A stretch of DNA of 38,797 nt from CAZTTG01 sp964615935 (GTDB taxonomy: Bacteria; Planctomycetota; UBA1135; GCA-002686595): assembly GCA_964615935.1 (NCBI GenBank), contig CAZTTG010000059.1, positions 1 to 38,797 on the forward strand, written 5' to 3'. The notes under the pieces are model-generated. The model was given only the letters and a program-made list of their open reading frames with translations. It was not told the DNA's origin and did no database searches. The translations under genes and the position numbers were made by a program. Positions 25,122 through 33,809 of the stretch are shown here, one piece after another (position 1 is the first letter of the stretch; every line of letters begins with the position of its first letter).

Positions 25122-26060
25122 TCAGCCCCCCCGGGCGCGGGCGATGGCCACGATCTCGTCGCGCAGGTTGACGTAGAGGCCGGGGGCGCGCAGCAGCCGG
25201 CTCGCCAGGGCCACCGGAGCCAACAGGATCGGCAGGGCGCGGTGGAGGCGCCCGGATCGCTCGGCGACGAAGGAGGCCGAGACGTATTTACCGCCGCCTC
25301 GTGGCCCCATCCGCATGAGCTCGAGACCCGACTCCGCGAGGGCCCGCGCCAGGGTCCCGGGATGGAAGTGGTGCAGGTGCTCGGCGTGCTTGTAGTGCTG
25401 CCAGCGGGGGCCGAGCACCCGCGCGAGGCGGCTCCTCACGTTCTGGGTCTCGACCAGGACGCGCCCCCCCGGAGCCAGGAGCTCGCGCGCGCGGCGCAGG
25501 GCCGCCAGGGGATCGGGCAGGTGCTCGAGGACGTCCCAGAAGGTGATCAGATCGAAGCTCGCCGGCTCCAGCGGGGCGTTCTCCAGGGTGCCCGGCTCGA
25601 CCACCCCCGGCCCCAGGAGCGCCTCGGCCGCGTCCAGGATCGACTCCGAGGGCTCCACCCCGCTCACCCGCCAGCCCTCCTCGCGCATCACCGCCAGGAA
25701 GTAGCCCGCCGCGCAGCCCACGTCCAGCACCCGCCCCGGCGGCGGCAGGTGATCGCGCACCCGGGCCAGCCGCCGGCGGAAGGTCGCCAGGTACAGGGGC
25801 GCGTCCCGGCGGTAGTCCGCGTAGCCGCGGGTGCTGGCCGCGGGCGAGCGCCAGTAGGCGGCGTCGTAGACCTGGCGCAGGAGCTCGGCCGCCGCCAGGC
25901 GGGGAGTCACGTAGGTCAGATCGCAGCGCGTGCAGGTGACGACCGAGTGGAATCCCTCCCGGAACTCCAGGCGCCGCTCGCCGCCGCCGCAGAGGGAGCA
26001 GCTCGCCTCCTCCGACGCGGGAGGGGCCGCGGGGGCTCGAGTCTTCAGCCGGATGGGCAC
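25122..26060 (-). CDS. SAM-dependent methyltransferase with N-terminal zinc ribbon
   Basis: A 312-residue protein. Near the N-terminus CSLCGGG and CTRC make a small zinc-ribbon-like knuckle often found on C-methyltransferase relatives of glycan pathways. The catalytic domain has VLDVGCAAGYFLAVMREEGW (motif I), VSGVEPSESILD, FDLITFWDVLEHLPDPLAAL and LLAPGGRVLVETQN, then QHYKHAEHLHHFHPGTLARAL. The start is GTG at 26060: TACAGT ends 6 nt upstream and no Shine-Dalgarno is present. The upstream histidine kinase gene ends 54 nt away. Its place among surface-glycan genes suggests a sugar or lipid substrate; this is inference. Confidence 0.88.
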   Translation of the reverse strand: MPIRLKTRAPAAPPASEEASCSLCGGGERRLEFREGFHSVVTCTRCDLTYVTPRLAAAELLRQVYDAAYWRSPAASTRGYADYRRDAPLYLATFRRRLARVRDHLPPPGRVLDVGCAAGYFLAVMREEGWRVSGVEPSESILDAAEALLGPGVVEPGTLENAPLEPASFDLITFWDVLEHLPDPLAALRRARELLAPGGRVLVETQNVRSRLARVLGPRWQHYKHAEHLHHFHPGTLARALAESGLELMRMGPRGGGKYVSASFVAERSGRLHRALPILLAPVALASRLLRAPGLYVNLRDEIVAIARARGG

Positions 26061-26066
26061 GTCGGC

Positions 26067-26095
26067 ACTGTAGCGATTGGGAGGCGGAGTGTCCG
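26067..26095 (-). promoter_or_regulatory. Proposed leaderless promoter of methyltransferase 2
   Basis: On the minus strand CGGACA (26095-26090), a 17-nt spacer, TACAGT (26072-26067), then 6 nt to the GTG start at 26060. The first base of the transcript would fall at the start codon. Confidence 0.4.
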
Positions 26096-26113
26096 GCCTC
26101 GCGTCGCCCCCCC

Positions 26114-27915
26114 TCAGGCCCGCTTGAGGGCGACCCGGAAGGCGGAGCCCCCGTCGGGACGCGCGGACACCGAGGCGCTGCCGCCGATGGCCTCCGCGTG
26201 CAAGGCGACCAGATGCAGGCCCAGGCCCGTCCCGCGGGTGGTCCGGGTGGACTCGTGGCCGGTGCGGTAGAAGGCCTGGAACACGACCTTGGCCTCCTTG
26301 GGGGAGATGCCCGGGCCGCGGTCGAGGACCTCCAGCAGCACCCGCGTCGGGTCGGCGCGGGTGACCACCCGGATGGGCTCGGCCGTCGGCTGGTGGAGGT
26401 CGACCGGCGCGTACTTGCGGGCGTTCTCGATCAGGTTGACCAGGATCGAGGTGATCGCGTCGTTGGTCATCCACACCGCGGGCAGGTCGGCGGCCAGGTC
26501 CAGGTGCAGGTCGCTGCCGTCGCTGCCGCCCAGCTCGCGCAGGCGGGGCTCGATCTTGCCAATCAGGGCGTTCAGGTCGCCCGGGAAGGGCCGCGTGTGG
26601 CCCGAGGAGAGCCGGCTCTTCTCCAGCACGCGCTCGACCAGCATCGAGAGGCGATCGGTCTCGCGGACGATGCGGCGGTAGTAGTCCTGCCGCTTGTCGG
26701 TCTCGGTGGCCCAGCCGTCCAGCAGCATCTCCCCGTACAGCTTGATCGAGGACAGCGGCGTGCGCAGCTCGTGGGTCACCGCCGCCACGAAGTTCTCGGT
26801 GCGGCGCGCCTGCTCCAGGTCGCGGCCCACGCTGCGCAGGAGCAGCAGGAGCCCGGTGCCCAGGGACAGCGCCAGCATGGCCGCCAGCCCCGAGAAGCGC
26901 CACAGCTGCCGCTCCCGACGCGCGGAGATGGCCGAGGTCTCCACGGCCACCTGCATGCGGCCGAACTGGATGTCGCGCGGCATCTCGGTGCGGAAGCCGA
27001 ACTCCTGCACCGGCCAGATCTCGGCGGTGTGCTCGCTGCGGTCGTCGCAGCAGGGCTCGCCGTCGATGGGCACGAAGTGCTGGTCCTCGTCGAGCACGTC
27101 GCGGGCCAGGGCGGCGGGCAGCTCGACGAAGAACCAGGCGGGGTCGATGAAGAAGCCCTGGCTGCTCCAGATGCCCTTGACCAGGGGCTCCAGGCGGGGA
27201 TCGATCCCGTGGGCCAGCTCCGGATCCAGGCCCTCCATGGTGAGCAGGGCGCGGGTCGCCACCAGCCGCGGGCTCTGATCGTCCTCGAGGATGAAGTGGA
27301 CCGTGAGGGGCGTGGCCCGGGCCTGGGTCACCTTGGAGGTCAGGAAGTCGAGGTTGTCCTTGACCGCGCGGATCGCCTGCTCGCCCCCGGCCTGCATGGC
27401 CGCCAGCCGGGCCCAGGAGGTGTCCTGGTCCCGGCCCGCGCCGGCCAGGGTCCACTTGTCCTGGATGTCGGCGAGCTGGATCTGCCGGGCGGTGAAGCTC
27501 AGGCCGTCCTTCAGCCGGTGGCGCTGGTCGGGGCTGGTGGAGCAGCCCCAGTAGAAGGTCGGCTGGGCCTTGGTGTCGGCCAGGTTGATGTCGAACCAGG
27601 CCAGGATGCCCTCCGGGCACTCGCCCACCTCCAGGGGTGAGGGGACCAGGGCCGGCGAGCCGCCTTCGGCGTCCTCCACCAGGTAGAAGCTAGCGTAGTG
27701 GTCGAAGGGACGCTGGTGCTCCCGCTCGATCAGCTCGTGGAGCTTCTCGCGATACACCCGGCTGAGGCGTTCGGCCGCCCCCCGGGCTTCATCGGGCACG
27801 CGCGCCATGTCCTCGCGGTACTCCTCGAGGATGAGGTGGACCTGCAGTCCGCCGAGCACGGCGGTGGGCAGGACCAGCAGCACGCCGTAGAGAAAGAGTG
27901 CGGCTCGCTTGGTGG

Positions 27916-27928
<13 letters not shown>
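26114..27928 (-). CDS. Sensor histidine kinase with large periplasmic domain
   Basis: A 604-residue membrane sensor kinase. TM1 is at about 9-30 (ALFLYGVLLVLPTAVLGGL) and TM2 at about 342-363 (LAAMLALSLGTGLLLLL). The roughly 310-residue extracytoplasmic sensor between them is not a family I recognise; it has cysteines in GECPEG, YWGCSTS and GEPCCDD. The cytoplasmic kinase is complete: H-box VTHELRTPLSSIK (about 384), N-box VNLIENARKYAP (about 499), G1 DRGPGI and G2 GTGLGLHLV. ATG at 27928 overlaps the end of the response regulator gene by 13 nt, so the two form one operon. The likely partner is that regulator. Confidence 0.93.
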
Positions 27929-28605
<677 letters not shown>

Positions 28606-28725
28606 GGGATTGGCTTCTCGCGTCAGTGGAGTTCGAAGGATCGCGTCGTTGCGGGGGAGCCCGCCGGTGGGGGGCCTCTACGCTCCGGCGGGGGTGCCCG
28701 GCGCAAAAAGTGTGTATCTGCGGGA

Positions 28726-28772
28726 CCGACCCTCGCCGAGGACGGCGGGGAGTCCCTCCTCGCCGGGGTCGG
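28726..28772 (-). terminator. Hairpin after the GT2 gene
   Basis: On the minus strand CCGACCC pairs with GGGTCGG and CGAGGA with TCCTCG, around a small internal loop. ACTTTTTG follows about 14 nt later. It would end the GT2 transcript before the response regulator gene. The T-run is farther than usual. Confidence 0.3.
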
Positions 28773-28814
28773 CCCGGGGGCCGGGCCAGAGGGTAGCGCC
28801 CGAGCGGGGCGGAC

Positions 28815-29540
28815 TCACCCTCCCAGTCGCTTGCGCAGGATGGTACGGAGCATGGAGAGGCCGGTCCGCAAGGTCTGGCGGCGTCCGCGGCTGTGCTTGG
28901 ATCGCCCGCCCAGGCGGGCGCCGTAGGTGACCGGGATCTCGATGGTGCGTAGGCCCCGGGCGTAGGCCTCGCAGATCATCTCCGGCGCGAAGGCCGGACC
29001 GGGCTCGCGCAGCCGCCCGGCCAGCTGCAGCCAGGCATCCCGCCACAGGGCCCGGAAGGTGCAGCCCACGTCGGTCAGGCGCGGCTCGTGCGGGAAGAAC
29101 CAGCACAGCTCCAGCAGCTTGGCCGCGGCCACGTTGCCCCAGCGCAGGAGGAAGTCCATGTTGGCGCCCTGCTCGACCAGCTGGCGGGTGGTGCGCGTCC
29201 CGAGGACCATCTGAGCGTCGCCCAGGTAGTGCAGGAGCTTGGGCAGGTCGGCGGCGCGGAAGGAGCCGTCCGCCTCGGTGAGCACCAGGATCTCGAACCC
29301 GTCCGCGGCGGCGTGATCGAGCCCCGCCCGCAGGGCGCAGCCGTATCCGGGCTGCTCCTCGCGGATCACCTCCGCCCCGGCCGCCCGGGCCCGCTCGGCG
29401 GTGGCGTCCGAGCTGCGGTTGTCCACCACCAGGACGCGGTCGACCCCGGGCCCGGCGAGGAACTCGGCCACGACGGCGGCGATGGTCTGCTCCTCGTCGA
29501 AGGCGGGGATGATCACGGCGACCTGCGAGTCGGCGAACAT
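28815..29540 (-). CDS. Family 2 glycosyltransferase
   Basis: A 241-residue GT-A fold glycosyltransferase of the dolichyl-phosphate-mannose synthase type. It has VIIPAFDEEQTIAAVV at the N-terminus, VLVVDNRSSDATAE, and the metal/sugar-binding stretch LVLTEADGSFRAADLP, then VLGTRTTR, DVGCTFRALWRDAWLQL and the C-terminal IEIPVTYGARLGGRSKHS. Enzymes of this group move a sugar from a nucleotide donor to a polyprenyl phosphate or lipid. There are no membrane helices in the C-terminal tail. ATG 29540 has no Shine-Dalgarno; TACACT ends 6 nt before it. It is divergent from the YfhO-like gene, which fits a role in surface glycan synthesis. Confidence 0.92.
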   Translation of the reverse strand: MFADSQVAVIIPAFDEEQTIAAVVAEFLAGPGVDRVLVVDNRSSDATAERARAAGAEVIREEQPGYGCALRAGLDHAAADGFEILVLTEADGSFRAADLPKLLHYLGDAQMVLGTRTTRQLVEQGANMDFLLRWGNVAAAKLLELCWFFPHEPRLTDVGCTFRALWRDAWLQLAGRLREPGPAFAPEMICEAYARGLRTIEIPVTYGARLGGRSKHSRGRRQTLRTGLSMLRTILRKRLGG

Positions 29541-29546
29541 GGGGGG

Positions 29547-29552
29547 AGTGTA
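29547..29552 (-). promoter_or_regulatory. Proposed -10 box of GT2 gene (leaderless)
   Basis: TACACT on the minus strand, six C residues, then ATG 29540. I find no convincing -35 element at the expected distance. Confidence 0.3.
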
Positions 29553-29744
29553 GCTCGCGGGGCGCGCTCGTGGGGGGGTGACCCGGCCGCGCCCGGGGCC
29601 CACCCGCCCCCCACCCTCCCACCCAGGGACCCCCCGCTCCCCACCCCGGTTGCACCCGGCTCCCGATCTCTCCGCCCCGCGAGCGGGATCCCCCCCGGGC
29701 CGAGCTGGCGCCGACCTCCCCGTGGCCGTAGAACGATCCCCGAC

Positions 29745-32597
29745 TTGCACAGCGATCCCCGGAAACACCGCTCTCCACCCCGAGCGCGGCGGGCCGAGCC
29801 CTGGCTGGTCCTCGCGGCCGCCCTGCTCTTCTTCGCCATCCCCCTGCGCACCGGCCTCCTCGACCCGGAGACCGTCCTGCTGGGGGTCGACACCGCCACG
29901 AGCCAGCTCCCGTGGTCGGCGGTCGAGGGAGGCGCCGCCGAGCCGCCGCGCAACCCGGCCCTGGCCGACCAGGGCACCTTCTTCTATCCGGTCTATCGCT
30001 TCGTGGTGGAGAGCTGGCTCGCCGGCGAGCCGCCCCTCTGGAACCCGGGCATCTACGCCGGCGTCCCCTGTCTGGCCAATCCCCAGAGCGGAGCCCTCGA
30101 TCCGCAGGTCCTGGCCCTGGCCGGCCTCGAGGCGGTGGGGGGGCGGGAGCTCTTCGACCGCGGCTTCGCCTTCCTGGCCTGGCTCCGGCTGGTCGCGGCG
30201 GCCCTGGGCGCCTGGCTCCTGGCGCGGCGCCTGGGCCTGGCGCGCCTGGGGGCCGCGACCGCTGCCGTCGGATACGGATCCTGCGGCTTCCTGACCCTGT
30301 GGCTGGGGCACAGCCTGGCCCACGTCGCGCCCTTCCTCCCGTGGGCCCTGTGGTTCGTCGAGGGACTCCGCGGCCGACACCGGGCCCGCAAGGCGGCGGG
30401 CCTGGCCGCCACCCTCGCCGGCGCCCTGCTCGCGGGCCACCCGGAGACCGCCGCGACGGTGGGCCTGTGCTCGGCCGCCTGGGCCCTGGCCCTGCTGCGC
30501 GAGGACCGGCGGGCGGGAACCTGGGCCCTGGCCGGCCTCGCGGTGGCCCTCCTGCTCGCCGCGGCCGGCCTCCTTCCCTTCCTCGAGTACCTGCGCCACT
30601 CGGGCGCGCTGATCGCCCGGACCGACGCTCCCCGCAGCCCGCTCGACCTCCTCGGTCTGGGGATCGCGGTGGTCGGCCTGGGGGTGCTCCTGCGCTGCCG
30701 CCAGACCGCCTTCGCGGGCGAGCCCGGGGGCTTTCCGTGGCGATTCCTGCCCGGGGCGCTGGCCCTGGGCCTGGCCCTCGGCGCGGCGGCCTGGCTGGCG
30801 TTCGACGGCGACGTCTCGATCCCCTTCCGGTTGCTCCTGTGGCCCGACGCCCATGGCCGGCCGGGATCGGGAGGGGGATACCTGGGAGCCGGCAACCACC
30901 TTGAGGCCGCCATCGCCTGGGTTCCGCTCCCGGTCCTGCTGCTCGCCATGGCCGCGGCCCTGTCCCCCTCCGGCCCCCTCCGCCGACGCGGTCTGGTGGG
31001 CGGCCTCGCCATCCTCGCCCTGCTGCTGGTCCTGCGGGTCCCCGGACCGGTCGACCTCTACCGCCTCCTCCCCTGGATCGGCCTGGGCGATCCCTCCCGC
31101 CTGGCCCCCGCGGCCGCCCTGATGCTCGGCCTCCTGGCCGGCGAGGCCCTGCAGTCGGCCACGCCGGCCCGCCGCCTGGCCGCGGCCGCGATCGGCGCGG
31201 CCCTGGCGACGGTGGCCCTCCTCCACCCCGCCCCGATCCTCCCTCCACCGCTGCCCGGCCCGCCCCCCCCCGCGGAGCTCCTGGGCTTCGCCCACACCCC
31301 CGTCCCTCGCCTCCACACCGGCCTGGCCCGGCTCGAGGGCTGGGCCGCGGCCGAGCTCGAGCTGGACGCCGTGCACCTGCGGGTCGAGGAGCTCGACGAG
31401 CGGGGTCGGCCCCGGGCCGAAGGCGCCGTCGAGATCCCCGCCGAGCTGGCTCCCGAGCCCTGGAGCCCGGCCGGCCGCGCGGCGCCGCCGGGCGCGCTCC
31501 ACTTCCGGGTCTCGCACCTCGACGCCGGCCGGCTCGCGCCGGGCTGCTGGCGCTTCTCGGCCGTCCTGTTGCGGGACGAGCCCGACGGCTCCCGGCGCCG
31601 GCTGGGGATCTACGAGGCGGGCACCTCCCTCGTGGATCGGAGACCCTGGCCGGGCTTCGCCGGCTGGGCGGTGGCGCTCCTCTGCCTCGCGCTGCTGCTG
31701 CGCCCCCCCGGACCCGCGCGGGCGTGGCTCCTGGGTCTGACCCTGGTCCAGGCCCTGCTCTTCATGGAGGGGCAGAATCCCGCCATCCCCCGCGAGCGGG
31801 TCTTCCCTCCCACCCGGACCACCGAGCTCCTCGCCGCCGAGCTGGGCGACGGCCGCTTCCTGGCCGAGCCCGGCGTCCTGCCCGCCAACACCGGCCTGGT
31901 GCACCACCTCGCGTGCGCCGACGGCTACGACGGCCTGGACGTGGCCGACTTCAACGGATACCGGCCCCACGCCCTGCGGCCGGGCCAGCACGCGCTGCTC
32001 GGGTGGAACGCGCGCGGGATGGACCTCGACTCCGCCGCCTTCCGCCTGCTGGGGGTCGCCGCCCTGGCGCTGCGCGCCCCCCTCGAGCACCGGGACTGGG
32101 AGCGGATCGCCGGCCCCGATCCCGAGGCACCGCGACCCGCCGAGGTGCACCTGCACCGCGCCCGGCGCCCGCTGCCGCGCGCCTTCTGCGTGCCGGAGAT
32201 CGTCGAGCAGGCCGCGGTCCTGGCCGAGCCGGCCGCCTTCGATCCCGAGCGCCAGGCCTTCCTGGAGGAGGGCGATCCGTGGCGACCGAGCGCTCCCTTC
32301 GGCGAGGCCGAGGTGTTCGAGGTCGAGCGCGAGAACGGCCGCCTGTTCCTGCGCGCGAGGCTCGACGGCGACGGTCTCCTGGTGATGACCGACCAGCACT
32401 TCCCCGGCTGGATCGCGCGGGTGGACGGGGAGCGGGCGCGCCTCCTGAAGGCCGACGGGATCTTCCGCGGCCTTCCCCTCGAAGCCGGGGAGCACGAGGT
32501 GGAGCTCTCCTTTGAGCCGGCGAGCTGGCGCGTGGGGAAGTGGATCTCGCTGGCGGGCCTGCTGCTCGTCGCTGGGCTCCTCGCATTGCGGCGCTGA
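29745..32597 (+). CDS. YfhO-like polytopic membrane protein
   Basis: A protein of about 950 residues of the YfhO/GT-C type. It has around a dozen membrane helices (for example LVLAAALLFFAIPLRTG, FLPWALWFVEGL, LLLAMAAALSP). The first extracytoplasmic loop carries PPLWNPGIYAGVP, typical of this family, and the C-terminal domain ends with the YfhO hallmark DQHFPGWIARVDG, LLKADGIFRGLPL and GEHEVELSFEP. Members act on glycans or lipids outside the cytoplasm, often as glycosyltransferases using lipid-linked sugars. The start is unclear: TTG 29745 is the best candidate in frame and no Shine-Dalgarno or ATG is found. Confidence 0.85.
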   Translation: MHSDPRKHRSPPRARRAEPWLVLAAALLFFAIPLRTGLLDPETVLLGVDTATSQLPWSAVEGGAAEPPRNPALADQGTFFYPVYRFVVESWLAGEPPLWNPGIYAGVPCLANPQSGALDPQVLALAGLEAVGGRELFDRGFAFLAWLRLVAAALGAWLLARRLGLARLGAATAAVGYGSCGFLTLWLGHSLAHVAPFLPWALWFVEGLRGRHRARKAAGLAATLAGALLAGHPETAATVGLCSAAWALALLREDRRAGTWALAGLAVALLLAAAGLLPFLEYLRHSGALIARTDAPRSPLDLLGLGIAVVGLGVLLRCRQTAFAGEPGGFPWRFLPGALALGLALGAAAWLAFDGDVSIPFRLLLWPDAHGRPGSGGGYLGAGNHLEAAIAWVPLPVLLLAMAAALSPSGPLRRRGLVGGLAILALLLVLRVPGPVDLYRLLPWIGLGDPSRLAPAAALMLGLLAGEALQSATPARRLAAAAIGAALATVALLHPAPILPPPLPGPPPPAELLGFAHTPVPRLHTGLARLEGWAAAELELDAVHLRVEELDERGRPRAEGAVEIPAELAPEPWSPAGRAAPPGALHFRVSHLDAGRLAPGCWRFSAVLLRDEPDGSRRRLGIYEAGTSLVDRRPWPGFAGWAVALLCLALLLRPPGPARAWLLGLTLVQALLFMEGQNPAIPRERVFPPTRTTELLAAELGDGRFLAEPGVLPANTGLVHHLACADGYDGLDVADFNGYRPHALRPGQHALLGWNARGMDLDSAAFRLLGVAALALRAPLEHRDWERIAGPDPEAPRPAEVHLHRARRPLPRAFCVPEIVEQAAVLAEPAAFDPERQAFLEEGDPWRPSAPFGEAEVFEVERENGRLFLRARLDGDGLLVMTDQHFPGWIARVDGERARLLKADGIFRGLPLEAGEHEVELSFEPASWRVGKWISLAGLLLVAGLLALRR

Positions 32598-32635
32598 GCG
32601 CGCGCCGCGCCCTTCCGCGGTCCGCCATGGCGTGG

Positions 32636-32641
32636 AACAAT
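32636..32641 (+). promoter_or_regulatory. Proposed -10 box of SIS gene
   Basis: AACAAT, 6 nt, then ATG 32648; TTCCGC lies 17 nt before the hexamer. It is weaker than the rsmE example. Confidence 0.25.
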
Positions 32642-32647
32642 CCGCGC

Positions 32648-33796
32648 ATGGAATCCAAGCTGGAGCGCGAGCTCATCTTCCGCGAGATCCTGGAGCAGCC
32701 CGACATCGCCAGGCGGCGCGCGCAGGCGCCCCCGCCCCCCTGGCCCGAGGCGGGCGGGCGCACCCTGATCTGCGGCTGCGGCGACTCCCTGTGCGCGGCC
32801 GAGCTGTGCGCGGGGCTCTTCCCCGATCTCGGGCTGGAGGCCCTGCCCGCCACCGCGGCCGGACTCGAGGCCGAGGAGCTGGGGCCCGACGACGCGCTGA
32901 TCGCCATCAGCGCCTCGGGCCGGACTCCGCGGGTCATCGAGGCCGCCGGGCGCGCGCGTGGGCAGGGCGCCACCGCCGTCGCGGTGACCGACGATCCGGA
33001 ATCGCCGCTGGCCCGGAGCGCCGATCGGACCTGGACCATCGACGCGTCTCCGCCCGAGGCCCTGCGCGAGACCGACTACCGGAGCTCGGAGGCCCGCGGC
33101 TACGTCGGCTACCACCACGACGTGGCCCAGACCAAGACCTTCCTGGCGGCCGTGCTCGCCATCGCCCGCGCCGCCTCGGCGGCGGGCGGGGCGCGGGGCG
33201 CCTTCGACGCGGAGGTCTGGAGCCGGCTGGGCGGCCTGATCGAGGACCTCTGCCGGCCGGAGCTCCTCGAGCCGATCCAGGAGAGCTCGGCCGAGCGGGC
33301 GCGGGCCGGACAGGCCTTCTTCCTGGCCGGCCCCCCGGCCCTGCCCCTGGCCCGCTTCGGCGCCTACAAGATGTTCGAGTTCAACCGCCCGGCGCACTTC
33401 GCGGAGGTCGAGGAGTACTGCCACACGCACTACTTCGTGACGCGTCCGGGCGACGCGGTGGTCTTCCTGCCGGGCGGGGCCGCGGGCGCGCGGCGCGCGG
33501 CCGAGATCGCGCCGGTGCTCCACGAGCTCTTCGAGGCGCGCATCGCCTTCGTCCGGACCGCGGACCTCGAGGCACCGCCGCCCGTGCCCGGCTCCCTCGA
33601 CCTGGTGCTCCCCGCCGTCGAGTCGGAGCTCGAGCGCGCGATCGCCCAGGTGGTCGCGGTCGAGTGGCTCGCCTACCTCTGGGGTCGGATCGGCGCCCCG
33701 GACGTCGACACCTTCCACGCCGGCTACGACACCGAGAAGCTCGTGGGCGCGTCCATGCGCACCATTCGTTCCTCGCGGGTCACGGGCGGCGACTGA
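32648..33796 (+). CDS. SIS-domain sugar isomerase or deaminase-like protein
   Basis: A 382-residue protein with two sugar-isomerase (SIS) domains, as in the isomerase half of GlmS and in AgaS-type proteins. The first has LICGCGDSLCAAELCAG and the phosphate-binding ISASGRTPRVIEA, then VTDDPESPLA. The second has FLAGPPALPLARFGAYKMFE, HFAEVEEYCHTHYF and GDAVVFLPGG. It would bind a phosphosugar; whether it isomerises, deaminates or only senses cannot be told. I choose ATG 32648 because AACAAT ends 6 nt upstream; ATG 32627 would add seven residues. It follows the YfhO-like gene on the same strand and could supply amino sugars for surface glycans. Confidence 0.83.
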   Translation: MESKLERELIFREILEQPDIARRRAQAPPPPWPEAGGRTLICGCGDSLCAAELCAGLFPDLGLEALPATAAGLEAEELGPDDALIAISASGRTPRVIEAAGRARGQGATAVAVTDDPESPLARSADRTWTIDASPPEALRETDYRSSEARGYVGYHHDVAQTKTFLAAVLAIARAASAAGGARGAFDAEVWSRLGGLIEDLCRPELLEPIQESSAERARAGQAFFLAGPPALPLARFGAYKMFEFNRPAHFAEVEEYCHTHYFVTRPGDAVVFLPGGAAGARRAAEIAPVLHELFEARIAFVRTADLEAPPPVPGSLDLVLPAVESELERAIAQVVAVEWLAYLWGRIGAPDVDTFHAGYDTEKLVGASMRTIRSSRVTGGD

Positions 33797-33809
33797 CCGC
33801 GTCGGCGCG